Shown piece by piece: positions 45,779 through 57,500 of a stretch of DNA of 64,000 bases. The stretch is from contig JAJEKV010000023.1 in assembly GCA_021234155.1 (NCBI GenBank), positions 4,669,945 through 4,733,944 on the forward strand, read 5' to 3'. This DNA comes from Isoetes taiwanensis. Taxonomy: Eukaryota; Streptophyta; Lycopodiopsida; Isoetales; Isoetaceae. Within the stretch, counting starts at the first letter, position 1, and each line of letters starts with the position of its first letter. The position numbers were made by a program, and so were the translations under genes. The notes beneath the pieces were generated by a model. That model worked only from the letters and a program-made list of their open reading frames with translations. It was not told the origin of the DNA and did not search any database.

Positions 45779-47540
45779 ATCAAGGATATGTTGGAAATGC
45801 TATTACATGTCTGGAATTACGTATTCACAACAATGATTACCATCATGCATGTCTCATGTTGCTCATATTAAGATGTGTATGAGTATCAACTCTTTTCTTA
45901 TTATGCTCAACGAAAATGCTTAGCAGTTTTAACCAGTGTTCTTCCCAACTATGTAAAATGGACGTTTTTTTTAGAAATAAGCATATAGTTGCAGCTTCAG
46001 ACATCAAAATAATGGAGAGGATTGCGTTAAAGGATTAGATCCATAATAGGCTTGCCACATCATTGTTATTAGTTTGCCCTCATCTACTTAGAGCTTCACC
46101 ATCTCATATGTACCAATAGTACAGAACACTATTTGAGCCCTTGCATAATGTTCACGTGGAACATAAGACAAGAAAGAATACACATATTTGTACTTATCAA
46201 TTGTAGTGTCAAAAACAAAGAGTTCAACTTGGCTTTCGTAAAGAATATGCATATTTGTACTATCAATTGTGGTGTCAAGAACAAAAAATTCAACTTGGCT
46301 TTCTTTTGACAATCAGTTTTTTACTCTAAGCATCGGAAGCAGCACAAGGATGGGCTAGAAACTTAATATGCTCCTAAATTTCTATTTCAAGACGGCATCC
46401 AACTATTGTTTGTCATCAGATTCCAAGGTTTTGAGAATTTTTGGAATATGAACAAATAGGGTTGTTTGATATCTAAAGTTGCTTTTAGGCAGGATACAAC
46501 ACAAAATTGTGTTGGATCATGCAGAATAATAGAGAAGGGAAGTTTGAGACTATTGCTTTAACTAGGTGCCTCCTGTGTATGCAGCACTCTGTGCAAGGAT
46601 ACATGCGTGAGCGTTCTATACTTGCATGTCTCCTGCCTTTACAAATGCAGTTATCTTTCACCCATATAATGAATACAAGTATAGACAACAACCATTGCAC
46701 TACAAACGCTTTATATAAGTAACAGTTGAACACCCGCTATTTATTTTGTAACAATTAAATGTTGTTGTTTGAACTTGTTTCCATTGTTGTTGTTGTTGAC
46801 GTGGAAAGTGGGGTGGGGTTTGGTGCTTTCCACTAGACTATAAATTTTACGATGTGAGCCTTTCCTGACATTAGTGCAATATACATGACATGCCTACATG
46901 AAACCACTGAATAGGTAATCCAGTTGCTTAATTTGCTTTCTCATTATGTAAATACAATAATATAGATCCGTCTTGATTGTTGATACTCAGTAAATATTAG
47001 CAAAGCATAAGTATGTGTCATCCTGGACATGAGCATGATAGTGATATTTGGCGATGCATAAATGTTATGGGTTTAAGTTTACAATTTCATTGTTGAAAAG
47101 AAAAGCAACTCTTTAGGCGGAAGTCGTTATGCTTAAATCCTTGAAAGATGAAGATCAAGATGCACATCAAGCTCTTATTTGCTAGATGCGTCTATTTTTT
47201 CTTTCTAAGCTTCGAATCTACATTTTGATCTATATCCTTTCACTTGGCAGACTCTTTACAAGACATATGTACTTTAGTTTTATTGGTCCCTTAGACTTTC
47301 AGAATAGAATAGACCAAAGCTTATTTGGCAGTTCAGAATTATTGGACATATTGAGCAAAGTCCTAGGGATCTAAATCCTAATCTTCCAACCATGTTATGC
47401 TACTGATTATCAACAAAAACATGATTTTGTAATCACTGGTGCTAGAAGAATTAAATATGCAACTACTAAACCCAATACTCTTAGATTTAGCCCGCTATTA
47501 CACATGTCTACAACTTATAAGCAAACTGCAACAAACATTG
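45779..47540. other. Intergenic, no intact gene
   Basis: A 46312-46088 minus-strand ORF contains a roughly 75-bp tandem duplication (ESQVEFFVLDTTID and ESQVELFVFDTTID). Otherwise only short ORFs are present. Possibly the body of the Helitrons whose 3' ends follow. Confidence 0.4.
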
Positions 47541-47547
47541 TATTTAA

Positions 47548-47576
47548 GCTAGGCAATGCTGGGCACATGTTACTAT
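47548..47576 (+). mobile_element. Decayed Helitron 3' end
   Basis: gctaggc-aat-gctgggc-acatgttactatt matches the two intact ends below with several C-to-T-type changes in the stem and a lost CTAG. Confidence 0.4.
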
Positions 47577-47947
47577 TCTTATTAAGTTGCACATTTGGTT
47601 GCCTTTAGAACTGTGAATTAGCAAGAAGTTGAATTGCAATGTAATCGCTCCGAAGGTTGTTCTTAAGGATTGTGACGTATTGCTAGACTTTAGGTAGCTC
47701 AGTCAAATTGAGATCAATATATCAACATCTCTTTTCCAAACTGTGAACAAATTTCCTACAACAGAAGTACACAATACCCAATGGACGCGTCATACTATTT
47801 CATAAGCATCTTCCTAACCATAATGAGAACGTGTACATCCAAATTTACCATATTAAGCACGTTTGTTAAAGGAATATATTGATTTTACCAAACAAATAAA
47901 GACACACCTCAACAATGAAACAACAATTCCTTCAAATCGATACTAAA

Positions 47948-47975
47948 GCCCGGCAACGCCGGGCACCATAACTAG
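47948..47975 (+). mobile_element. Helitron 3' terminus
   Basis: The hairpin GCCCGGC-AAC-GCCGGGC (7-bp stem) is followed by accataa and the terminal CTAG, then T. A GC-rich hairpin about 10 bases before a CTRR end, inserted before T, is the Helitron 3' signature. The element body would lie to the left; the 5' TC end could not be located. Confidence 0.7.
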
Positions 47976-48112
47976 TACTCAATTATTCCAAAAGTTTAAA
48001 TCAATGTACATATTTATTTTAATGGTAAAATCTTCTTAATGTTAGATGGGCCAGTGGAAATACAAAACTGCAAGTCTCCAGAGCCTCTCCTCCGAGCTTG
48101 TGCCATAATGTA

Positions 48113-48228
48113 TGGGGGAACGTCACTTGGGACCCCTTTCCGGTGTGGACGGTGGGGTCCCGCGACCGGCGGTAGCCGGGAGCGGGTCACCGGCCCACCG
48201 GAAAGGGGGACCAAGTGACGTTCCCCCA
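48113..48228. mobile_element. Foldback/MITE-like element, 116 bp
   Basis: The outermost 18 bases, tgggggaacgtcacttgg, are a perfect inverted repeat of ccaagtgacgttccccca at the other end. The inverted similarity continues inward through cccctttccggtg/caccggaaagggg to about 33 bp. The GC-rich centre contains no coding sequence. No clear target duplication. Probably a small non-autonomous DNA transposon. Confidence 0.65.
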
Positions 48229-48910
48229 CAATATAGAAATAGGGGAGATCTTTTTTTCCCCCTTTTTTCTCTGGCTCCGTCGAGGCGCCAAGACGGCCGC
48301 CTCGTCCTCCGGCGAACTTCTCTTCTCGAATGAAGGCGTCCCATGATTTTCTAGCAATACAAGTTCTGTTTCTCGATTTTTCTTTCTTAGCTTTGCCGTT
48401 GCCAGAGTTAGAACAGGAAGATCAGGTTTTCTTTGATTTTTAGCTATTTCTTGTTGATTTTCATGCTCACTTAGTAAGTTTTTTTATTTTGCAGCTTCAA
48501 GAGGAGCCATTCCGGGCGAGTTTTTTGCTTAGGGTGTGATATCTCTCAATCTGTAATTAAGTTTCTTGCATGCAAGCTTTTTTACCTTCTGACCTTGTTT
48601 TTCTTGTTGCAGGCGAGTCTGGAGGCCGAGCTCTGTATCGAATGATTCTTTCTCTGCGCCATACGTAACGTAAAAAGGGAAAAAATGCTCGATTTTTTGT
48701 CTCCGGGTTGATTTTGGGGGGTGGCTCCACCCGGTTTGGCCAAGAGGTCATTTTGGGCTTAAAGTATCAAGCAAGAAAGTGATGGCCGGGTTATTGTGGA
48801 AAATGTTCTATTGAAGAGCCCAAGCCACGGGAGGCAAGCTTCCCCGTTAGATTGTTGAGATCTAAAGAAAGATTCACAGTAGTCCGTTAGATTGTTAGAG
48901 TCTTAAGATT
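48229..48910. other. No gene supported; leader-like pyrimidine-rich DNA
   Basis: Starts with a T/C-rich stretch (tctttttttcccccttttttctctgg) and GC-rich DNA resembling a plant 5' leader, with tattttgcag and cttgttgcag acceptor-like sites. No ORF above 75 codons. It could be exons of a non-coding transcript or a captured gene 5' end. Confidence 0.3.
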
Positions 48911-49135
48911 CATGTGCTTTTGAGCTTTGAATGTAAAACAATGATTTTGTGCTTTTTAGCTTCGAATGTAATGGATGTATGGAATGGATTCACAGGCTTT
49001 TGAGTTTTGAATGTAAAACAATAGATTTTGTGCTTTTTAGCTTTGAACTATGGAATGGATTCACAGGCTTTTGAGCTTTGAATGTAAAACAACAGATTTT
49101 GTGCTTTTTAGCTTCGAATGTAACGGATGTATGAA
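48911..49135 (+). repeat. Tandem repeat, about 80-bp unit, three copies
   Basis: Units contain cttttgagctttgaatgtaa, then aacaatagattttgtgc and tttttagcttcgaatg, and ggatgtatggaatggattca; the middle copy has a short deletion. Non-coding. Confidence 0.75.
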
Positions 49136-51294
49136 ATGAAACTTGTTGAAAAATAAACAGTGACCGGCTGAAGCTGTTACCCGGAATGAGGGTACCCAAC
49201 TTCCATTCCGGGTTATTGACAATGCCACGTGTCAACATAAAAATACACCATGGACAAAAAGATCGACCCTGTTTCTATATTGTTGTCTAATCAATTTCTT
49301 CATAATTGAATAACAAATATTGAAGAATGTTGTATAGTACAAAAAGAGTTTATTTACGCATGCAATAAGTTATCAATAGGATAAAGATAAAGATAAGTTT
49401 TTATCATCTAAAGGCTTTAAAGAATTAGAAGTTCTTTGATAGTTTCCCTTTGTTTTTTGATTCATGTCTTTTATTTTCCTCTTCATTTATGCCTCTTAAG
49501 AAGTCTTGTGCCTCTAATAATTATTGTTAGAAATATTCAAAATACAACTATATGGTCTCATGCAAAATTTCATCTAATTGTCCAATCAAATAATATCTAT
49601 TGTTTAAATTTGGTTTTTCCGATATGCCGAAAACTTTTCAGAATTTTTTTTCAGGTTAGTTTTCTAAGGTTTAGAAGCTTTTGCCTGCCGGGAAAATTTG
49701 CAGGTATTCTAAAAATCGGGTTTGTGGCCTTTTCATATGATTTCTAAATTCTAGGTTTGGGGGTTGCCTTATCCATTTCGAGCCTCTTGCAGCTGTCGAT
49801 GCATGCATGTTGGCCAATTGGATGCATGCGTTATTTTTAGTGTGCTTTGTGATTTTCCATTATTCTGTGCAACAGATGGTATTCTGTAATTTGAAGTGGA
49901 TGGATCCGCGTTTGTGTTGCAATTCCGGCCACTATCTTGGCTTACAGCAAGCCCTGGGGCTTTCTGAGGGCATGTTTGAAGCTTTAAATGCAAGTGGGAC
50001 CGTAGAAAATCTAGGATAGATTCGACTCCAGTCTTAGTTCTATCTCAGGCTTTAGGTCTATGCTTCCATAAAATTTTGAGATTGATGTCTGTTATTTTCC
50101 AGAAGCAATGATGATACAGGAAGAATCGGCTACATACGTGCCAGCATAAAAAATCAGGTTATTCTGTATTTTTTTCCTGTTTCCCAGCAGATGCATGTAC
50201 GCCAATTTGGTAGCTTCTTTTCCAGGATTTTGAGTGCTTAATCGAAATCTGTGCCTAGGTTTTTCACAAACTCTCAGGCTCATGTGTTTATTAAAATTGT
50301 TTTTTATAGTTTTTGAAGCCCTATTCAATTATGTTCAGCATGATCTTTGTTGTTTCCAAAGAAAGGGCCACTAGAGTTCTTTATTGGTTCTTCTATCAAT
50401 CTAGCATGCATGGAGAATTGTAGTCCGTGCTTTAGTTTAGACATTAGCTTTGGATGTCACAGGTCCCATGTTGTTGATGATGCTCATGGACCAGCTGAGT
50501 TCATTTGATGGAAGAAATGCCAGGCACAGATTACTGATGATCCCGTCAGTAATGCCAATAGAGCATAGGAATGTTATGCTGCAACAGAGTTTCCATTAAC
50601 ATCTAGCTTCACGAGTTGGGATCATCTAAGGTAGACTATTTGGTAGCTACATGATTGCTACATATGGTAAAATCTAGATGTCAATTCTGATTTTAGAGTT
50701 TTTAAAATAGAAGTGGCCAGGTTGATAAAATTTGAGTCTCTAATCTGCACAATGGTTGGAATGTGTGGCGAGGCACCTCACTGAATCTTTCCTGTGTGTT
50801 CCATACACAGTCTAGGCGATGTGAAATTGTTATTCTGCATCATCTCTGATTGTCTACAATTAAGGTATGATCTGCTCTAGCATGTGGCAATCAATGCAGT
50901 ATATCCAGTTTATACATACTACTTTTGGTATGTCTAACATCATTCTTAATTATGCCTGATGCAGTTCACTCAATTTGGAGCCTTCAGCTTCTGGCAGTCT
51001 AACAACGAGGTATGCAAGGAGGTATTTCATCTATTATTCTTCATATTTATGGCATCTTTGGCTGGGACTGTTGATTGGGCATTCTTATGATTTTCAATTC
51101 AGCTATCTGCAGCACCAAATAGGGTGTATATTGATCATAGATTAATTTGCGAACCAGAATCTAGAGGCTCCCAATTGGTCATCTACAGTAGCTGCTCTGC
51201 TTAATTGAAGCAACAAAGCATAAAAAAAACTCCAGATTTAGCCTGTCACTTTCTTTATCTTGCTGTCCCCAAAGCTTGCGCTATAACTTCATTT
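49136..51294. other. Intergenic, no gene seen
   Basis: No ORF above about 105 codons and no domain. Part of the interval ending at the Helitron terminus at 54028. Confidence 0.4.
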
Positions 51295-51595
51295 CTTCCT
51301 CAAGGTCGCGGAAGATGTATAAGTGTGAATTATATGCTGATGGTACCTTTGGGAACACCTTATTACATATGTATATCATGTGTAACAGTTTGGGAGAGGC
51401 ATTGAAAAGGTCGCCTTGCGCATAGGTAGACGTATAAGAGTGAATTACATGCTGATAGCACCTTTGGGAACACCTTATTGGATATGTGTATCACCTATAA
51501 CAGTTTGGGAGAGGCATTAAACTTACTTGATAAACTGCCTGATAGAACTATGGTGTCATGGGGTGTACTGAGCTCTAGATACTTTCACTAAGCTC
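51295..51595 (+). pseudogene. PPR protein fragment, tandemly duplicated
   Basis: Two similar segments in succession. The first reads YADGTFGNTLLHMYIMCNSL and then GEALK. The second reads STFGNTLLDMCITYNSLGEA and then LNLLDKLPDRTMVSWGVL. N-x-L-L/I-D-M-Y-x-x-C-x-S-L-x-E-A-L and the closing F/L-D-K-L-P-x-R-x-x-V-S-W are the PLS-type pentatricopeptide motifs of plant organelle RNA-editing factors. Stops on both sides make it a relic. Its position left of a Helitron 3' end suggests gene-fragment capture. Confidence 0.7.
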
Positions 51596-54000
51596 TGTAT
51601 ACTTTCATTTAAGCTGTAGAGAAACAATCCAGGATGATCTGCATCAAGATCGCACTTTCAGCTTTGATTCCATTTTCATCTATTCCCTCTCAACGAGTCA
51701 ACTGCAGATGACTTTTAATGTATGTTTTTGCTTAAAGCTGCAATTTCATTGCCTTTGATGATTCTTCCGACCAAGAAAGGCATTTGTTTACTTCCATCAA
51801 CATGCATACTGACAAGAGCACCCATTACATTCCATGCAAATGTAGTTTGTTGGAAGTCATCAAAGTGTCCTCTGTATTGCTTCCGTATTGGCAGTTATTT
51901 GCTTAGCTTTTTATGATGCTGCGTTTGATTTTGCTGTTTCTGTTGTGTTGTGGAAATTCGAAGCATGATCACCACCAAAGAGAAGTTGTACAGACTGGCT
52001 TTTTAACTTTTTCTCTGCAGCTTTTAAGTTCATGTAAGTAATTCCTTGAGGATGACGTCTTCAATAGACTTTCTAAAAGTAATATCTTTTCTCTGCAGCT
52101 TTTCATTTCCTGTCAGTAATTTCTTGAGGATGACTGTCTTCAATAGACTTTCTAAAAGTGATTATCATATGCAGTTTAGCAAGGTAACATATTCACTTTA
52201 GAAATCTTATTCAGCTTTTTATGCAGTCACTGTGCATAGGAAGGCTCATTGCTCATGCATGCAGAGTCGGTATCCTGCATAGCTTTGTAACTGCCTTTTG
52301 GTAGCAATTGTGGAACAAATTGTGAAATTACAAATTGTGACTGGTAAATTGTGAGATTGACAGTAATGTTTATGGAAGTTGTTTAAGAGAACGCCCAAGG
52401 CTTCCTATAATTGCAGTTAAGTGGAGGCGTATTGAAATTTACTATGCATAGCTTCTGAACTGCCGCACTTGAGTCGAATAGACCTTAGAGCTCTTTCATG
52501 AATGTTACTTGCGACTTTTGTTCATTAAGTTCTCGCAAATTTTAAGTTGTTAATGCCCATTATTATTTCAATACTAAATTCATAAATTAATTAGTGCCAT
52601 CTACAGATTCATAAACTTTTTAATACGACATGTAGATATAATCTTTATGATGACTCTATTATGATCTACATTGTACATGAAAACTTACAAGTAATTATTA
52701 AGTAGATGCATTATCAAATTAGTTGGAAGTATGAATGTCACAGGAAAACAAATTGTTCTTTTGTACTTGGAAGGTCATTGATGCAGCACACTGAAATGTC
52801 TTGGGTATTTTGTTGCTTGATGGGCTATGGTTTTGCATACCGTTCAAGGTTCAAGCTTTTTCTTTGCACATTGGCAATCCAAGAAATTGTAGATGCCATA
52901 TGGCATTTATACATTGCATCTATTCTGGATTGACACATTGCTTACGATAGTTTATTAAATGCTTAATGCAGTAAGTTGAAATGTCAGATGATGTACTGAA
53001 AAAATATACTTATACGTAAGGATGCTTTTAAAAATGAGATGCAACATAAATTAAAAATGTCCCTTAAATAAAAAATGTCAATGCAATTTGGAAGGGCTAT
53101 TTTAAACGTGAAATATTTCATTTCTTCTAAAATTTAAAGCATTATTGTAGACAATAGCTCATTATTGATCCACCTCTCAAATCAATTTGCTTGCTAGGCC
53201 TTCCTTACGTTCATATCATGCTACAGCCTCATGGTACTTTAATATGCTTTAATACCACGAAAGTATTTTCTAAAGTCTATAACATTGTTGTGACATATGT
53301 TTTTAAATTGTATAGGAAGTAAATTCATACCACATAGTGAGACTTGCACTTAGGTACTTCATGATGGTAACCAATAAGTTGCAGATTTTACCATTGCCTA
53401 TCATCTGCAACCAAATATCTGTACAAACATCCCCGGTGATATAATATTGTTTAACATCTCATTAATTCCACATTTCTTAAATCGTGTTAAATGTCGTTAC
53501 ACAAATAAACATAGTTTTGCATCCATTCCAACATGATGATGTTATTCGACATCTCATAAGGTGGTTCAACATGTCAACAACCACTTGGCATTTCATGAAG
53601 GGGGGCTAGCCTTTCATTAGCTTTATGTATCATTTAATTTGCTATACGCAATGATACACCCGTAAATACACCATGAGAACCATATCATTGCAGAACCCTC
53701 TGCCCCAAGTCATCAATGTCAAGTATTTATTAGCACATTGCTATATGTATATGTTCACCACTCCTTCTAGAACAACTATTTAAACACAACTGCAATATAA
53801 GACATTACTATTAAAGCCTAGCTATGACCCTGACATCTACATACCAAATCCAATATAACACTTTGTTGCCAAAACTGCACAATATCGAGCAATTGTTACT
53901 GTCTCCCTTCTTCTAGCTCTCTCTTCATTCCATCTCAAGTATAGCTAGGTATTATAAGTTTCTCTACAACTTCATGGTTGATGCACAGAACAGTACCTAT
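51596..54000. other. Intergenic, no gene seen
   Basis: AT-rich. A short duplication (cttttctctgcagctttt...agtaattccttgaggatgac) occurs near 52008-52060 and 52085-52135. Otherwise only short ORFs. Confidence 0.4.
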
Positions 54001-54028
54001 GCCCGGCAACGCCGGGCACCGTTACTAG
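54001..54028 (+). mobile_element. Helitron 3' terminus, second copy
   Basis: GCCCGGC-AAC-GCCGGGC, then accgttaCTAG, followed by T. Same family as 47948-47975. It lies 285 bp downstream (3') of the channel gene's stop codon. Confidence 0.7.
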
Positions 54029-54251
54029 TTATTTTATAAAGACAATATTATTTTATAAAGACACACTTTGACTAAACCACCTGTCTTGTGTCTTCGGTTA
54101 ACCTAAATAGTTGACGATGGAAACATATTACATGCACCAAAAGTGAACAAATGTCAATGACATAAGACCTATCTATTTGAAATTCTGTTGTTTTTAATAC
54201 ACGAAGACAAAGATGACAAAGCATATACTACACATTTTCAATAGAGATTTA

Positions 54252-54272
54252 CATATATATATATATATATAT
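54252..54272. repeat. (AT)n microsatellite
   Basis: About ten AT units just beyond the 3' end of the channel coding region, probably within or near its 3' UTR. Confidence 0.85.
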
Positions 54273-54312
54273 GAGTCAAATGATTTACATTGAGTAAAAA
54301 AGTAGTATGCCA

Positions 54313-54507
54313 TTACTCTAGCATCATTCTTCTGATCCGTGAATTTTCATCATTTTGGGTGCTCTCCCCTCGTGATGCTAGGCTAGATGAAACCACCTTC
54401 CTAACCAAGAAGCCCTTGGCGAGGGCTTGAATTCTAATTGCTGCACCTTCTCTATATATCTTTGCTATTTGACGCTCTCTTTCAATACGAAGGGGTAAAG
54501 GTAAACC
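54313..54507 (-). CDS. Channel last exon: IQ motif and C-terminus
   Basis: Acceptor ctatgcag. [17 protein letters not shown] leads to [12 protein letters not shown], which fits the calmodulin-binding consensus IQ-x3-K/R-G-x3-R/K. A 28-residue Ser/Glu-rich tail precedes TAA at 54313-54315. The C-terminus is much shorter than in vertebrate Cav channels. Confidence 0.85.
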   Translation of the reverse strand, partial: GLPLPLRIERERQIAKIYREGAAIRIQALAKGFLVRKVVSSSLASRGESTQNDENSRIRRMMLE

Positions 54508-57500
54508 CTGCATAGCAAGTCAAAAGTTTTAGCTACTGGGAAAATACTCATCCAAGGACAAATCCCCATATTCACCCCTTGAAATAAATAGTTCTATTTT
54601 GTTAAACTTGTGATATTATTCACAAACTCATTGCAATCACGCATGACAAGGTATAGAAAAGATGGAAGGCACTTACTGTAGGGCCGATTTTATAAAGTGC
54701 AAGAGTCTCCAAGAGTGGCTTGAAAGGAATCCCTTTGTTGGGAATATGAAAGCCATAAACTTCATATTGAATGCGAGTGTACCTGTATTTTTTTAAATAC
54801 GAGGAGAAGGCAAAATAGAATTAGTTCATATAAGAGTTTGCTATAACTTTGTAAATCTGCAAATTAGCATGTGTGCACGTAACCTAAGATCCTAAAAAGG
54901 GACTCTTATATGCTACCAAAAAGGTTTACGGTTTATATGTACAAAATTATTCTCGTCTTGAATTTAAAGATAGATTTTGATTGTGTCTCTATATGAAGAT
55001 TTTGATATAAAATATCATAATATCTCACAGGCACCTTTGAAGTATGATTCTAACAATCCCCACGATCCTCCTATAGATTGAATTTTCTTAAGGAATTCGT
55101 ATCAACACATGACAATTAAGTTATTTCATCACTAAAGCGAGTGTATGATAAAATTCTATAAAAGCTAAATATTAGAATAAAGGATAAAGAAACTCTTATT
55201 GTTCTATTCCTATTTTAGTTTTTTATGCCGCATTTGACCTGAGATAATAGAATAGAATAGAATAGGTTTTTAGCGTCCACGGAGACCAATTGGCCTATGG
55301 GACCCAAACAAAGAGGGCGACAAAGCGATATCGACAGATTAAAACCCCCTCGAAGGGTTTTCGAGGGAAAACCTTAGCGATAATAAGCATGCCGACACAC
55401 CGCATAAATTGCATAGGACAGTTCAATATCGATCCGTAGGACACAAACGAAGTCCGCATCCATCACCTTTTCGAGGTATGACCCCAACAATCCCACCGAC
55501 GCCAGTAGTCAATAATCGGATGCAAACTACCGGTCGTGCACTAGTAATCGAACATATCGCCTTCTGATATGGGCAAATGCCGGGCGATCACGGAGGGCAT
55601 GACATTCATCCTCAATCGCTACCGGTGGCAACATCGGCAAAGCCTTTCCTCGTGGTTCCCGGAGCCCAACGCTCTGTTTTCAATGCGAGGCGATGTGCAC
55701 CCGTCTGCGAATGGAAGCTATAAGTCCGCGCTTCTTCATGTTTCAATGCGAGGCGATGTGCACCCGGCGAATGGAAGCTATAAGTCCAGGCTTCTTCATG
55801 GGCAAACTGGGTGTACAAGCATCGTGTGGGCCTCTTTGTGAGCCTAGGATTGACTTGTTGCCGATAGTGTGCCACCGAACGTAAGGCCGAGCTTCGTGAT
55901 TCCGTATTAGGTAGCTTGCGATCTTTTGGAAGGAAAGTAGCATCTAGGTACGCTTTAAGTGCCTTTCGCGATCTTTCTTTGTCCCGACTGACACATCCGT
56001 TGCCCTAAACGCACACTTTTGTACGTGAGAACCATTGAGCTTGCTTGTCTTTCCGCCAGATTTCAGCGTTGAGGGGACCCATTGCCGCATACGGGCCAAA
56101 GCAACAAATGTGACCGGGTGGCCCTGTGCATACAACCCTCGCTTCTCGGCCGTTGTTCTCGCATGGCATATAGTGCTTTCCAACCCGCAGTGACCCGCAA
56201 CCCCGATAGTCGTGATCCCAATGAGTGGTAGTTGAGAACTCAATCCCTGGGTACTTGTAGGTCTGAGCCACCTCTACCTCCCGCCTCGGTAAGTGAATGT
56301 GGGAAGTTTGGTCGACGGGATGATGCAACTAGCAGCACCCTAGTTTTGGCCAAGTTAACTCGCATTCCAGTGATAATGCAATTTCAGATATTAAAAAACA
56401 CATGTTCTAATAGTACTATACGTCCCATATTTGGTAAGAACTTAAGCACTTGCAATTCACGCAAAGAAATATTAAAAAGGGAAAAACTACAATATACCCC
56501 CAATTTAAATTAGAAACCAAGCCCAGCATTGCGGCTATAAGAGATTTGTATGCAATCCCCGGCGGCGCTTTTTGAGTTTCATATTCCTCTTTTTTCCCTC
56601 CTCTTCCTTTTTTGTTGTCTCCTTCCTTTTTCTCCCTTTCTTGCTTTAAATTTAAAGGCGTCATGGCGGTGTCGGTTTCAATGCGGGCAGCGGATCTGAT
56701 AGGTTGGCCAGTTGAAACAGCAGCAGTCTTGTTTTATGTGGGGATTTATTTTTTGTTTTAGTGTGTATGTGCTTGTCTTCAACTAAAATTTCATGTTGAC
56801 CATTGCTTCGTTGATCTGATCCAATGGCCATAACAAAAACCAGAAAAGGAGGGAAAAGGAGGAATCGAACCTCCACCAGCCATGCTGGCTTCACCAGATC
56901 CCATTTCTCATACAATAGCAAAGGCAATATGAGGGATATAATATATCAAGGAAATAACGGGCGCAATGTGGAAAGTTCAAAGAAAGTTCAAGCTGTCACC
57001 ATGCTCTCACAGCCGCACTAGATATGGCTAAATTGGAGGACTAAACAAATCTAGTTAGTCGAAGATGGTCTCGCATGTTCTACGAGTGCCCCTCCACCAA
57101 CCATAAGGTTTGTAATGCGGAAGACTTCTTTTGCTTCTTAGTTTGGCTTCTATTCGGAAAGAACGGACATTGACTTGACTCCTACTGTGTGAGCCCTGTA
57201 TGTGGCGAGGATAAAATACACTTAAAAAGACAAACATGGTAGACGGACATACCACTCTATAGGTGATCGTCGCCGCAGTCCCAGTGGGGCACCCAAACTT
57301 CTAACAAAAAGCCGCAGCTTATGCAACCCTATATAGCCAGTGGACCTATCGAATAGAAGAATATGATTAGTTACATAGCTCGATATAAATCACGCACACA
57401 ACACACATACCTGGGGTCAAATTCCTTGGCAGCCCAAACTTCTTGAAATTTATATAGATGGCTTGGCGTGATCATAGCATCCTCGTCCACAAGACCAAAT

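Noticed and set aside
56855-56925. tRNA-like T-arm (minus strand ggagg-ttcgatt-cctcc) with a ccagc-atg-gctgg arm beside it, like a long-variable-arm tRNA
   Set aside because: No partner for the acceptor strand (ttttccc would need gggaaaa upstream), and no D-arm or anticodon arm could be folded. At most a truncated organellar tRNA 3' half.
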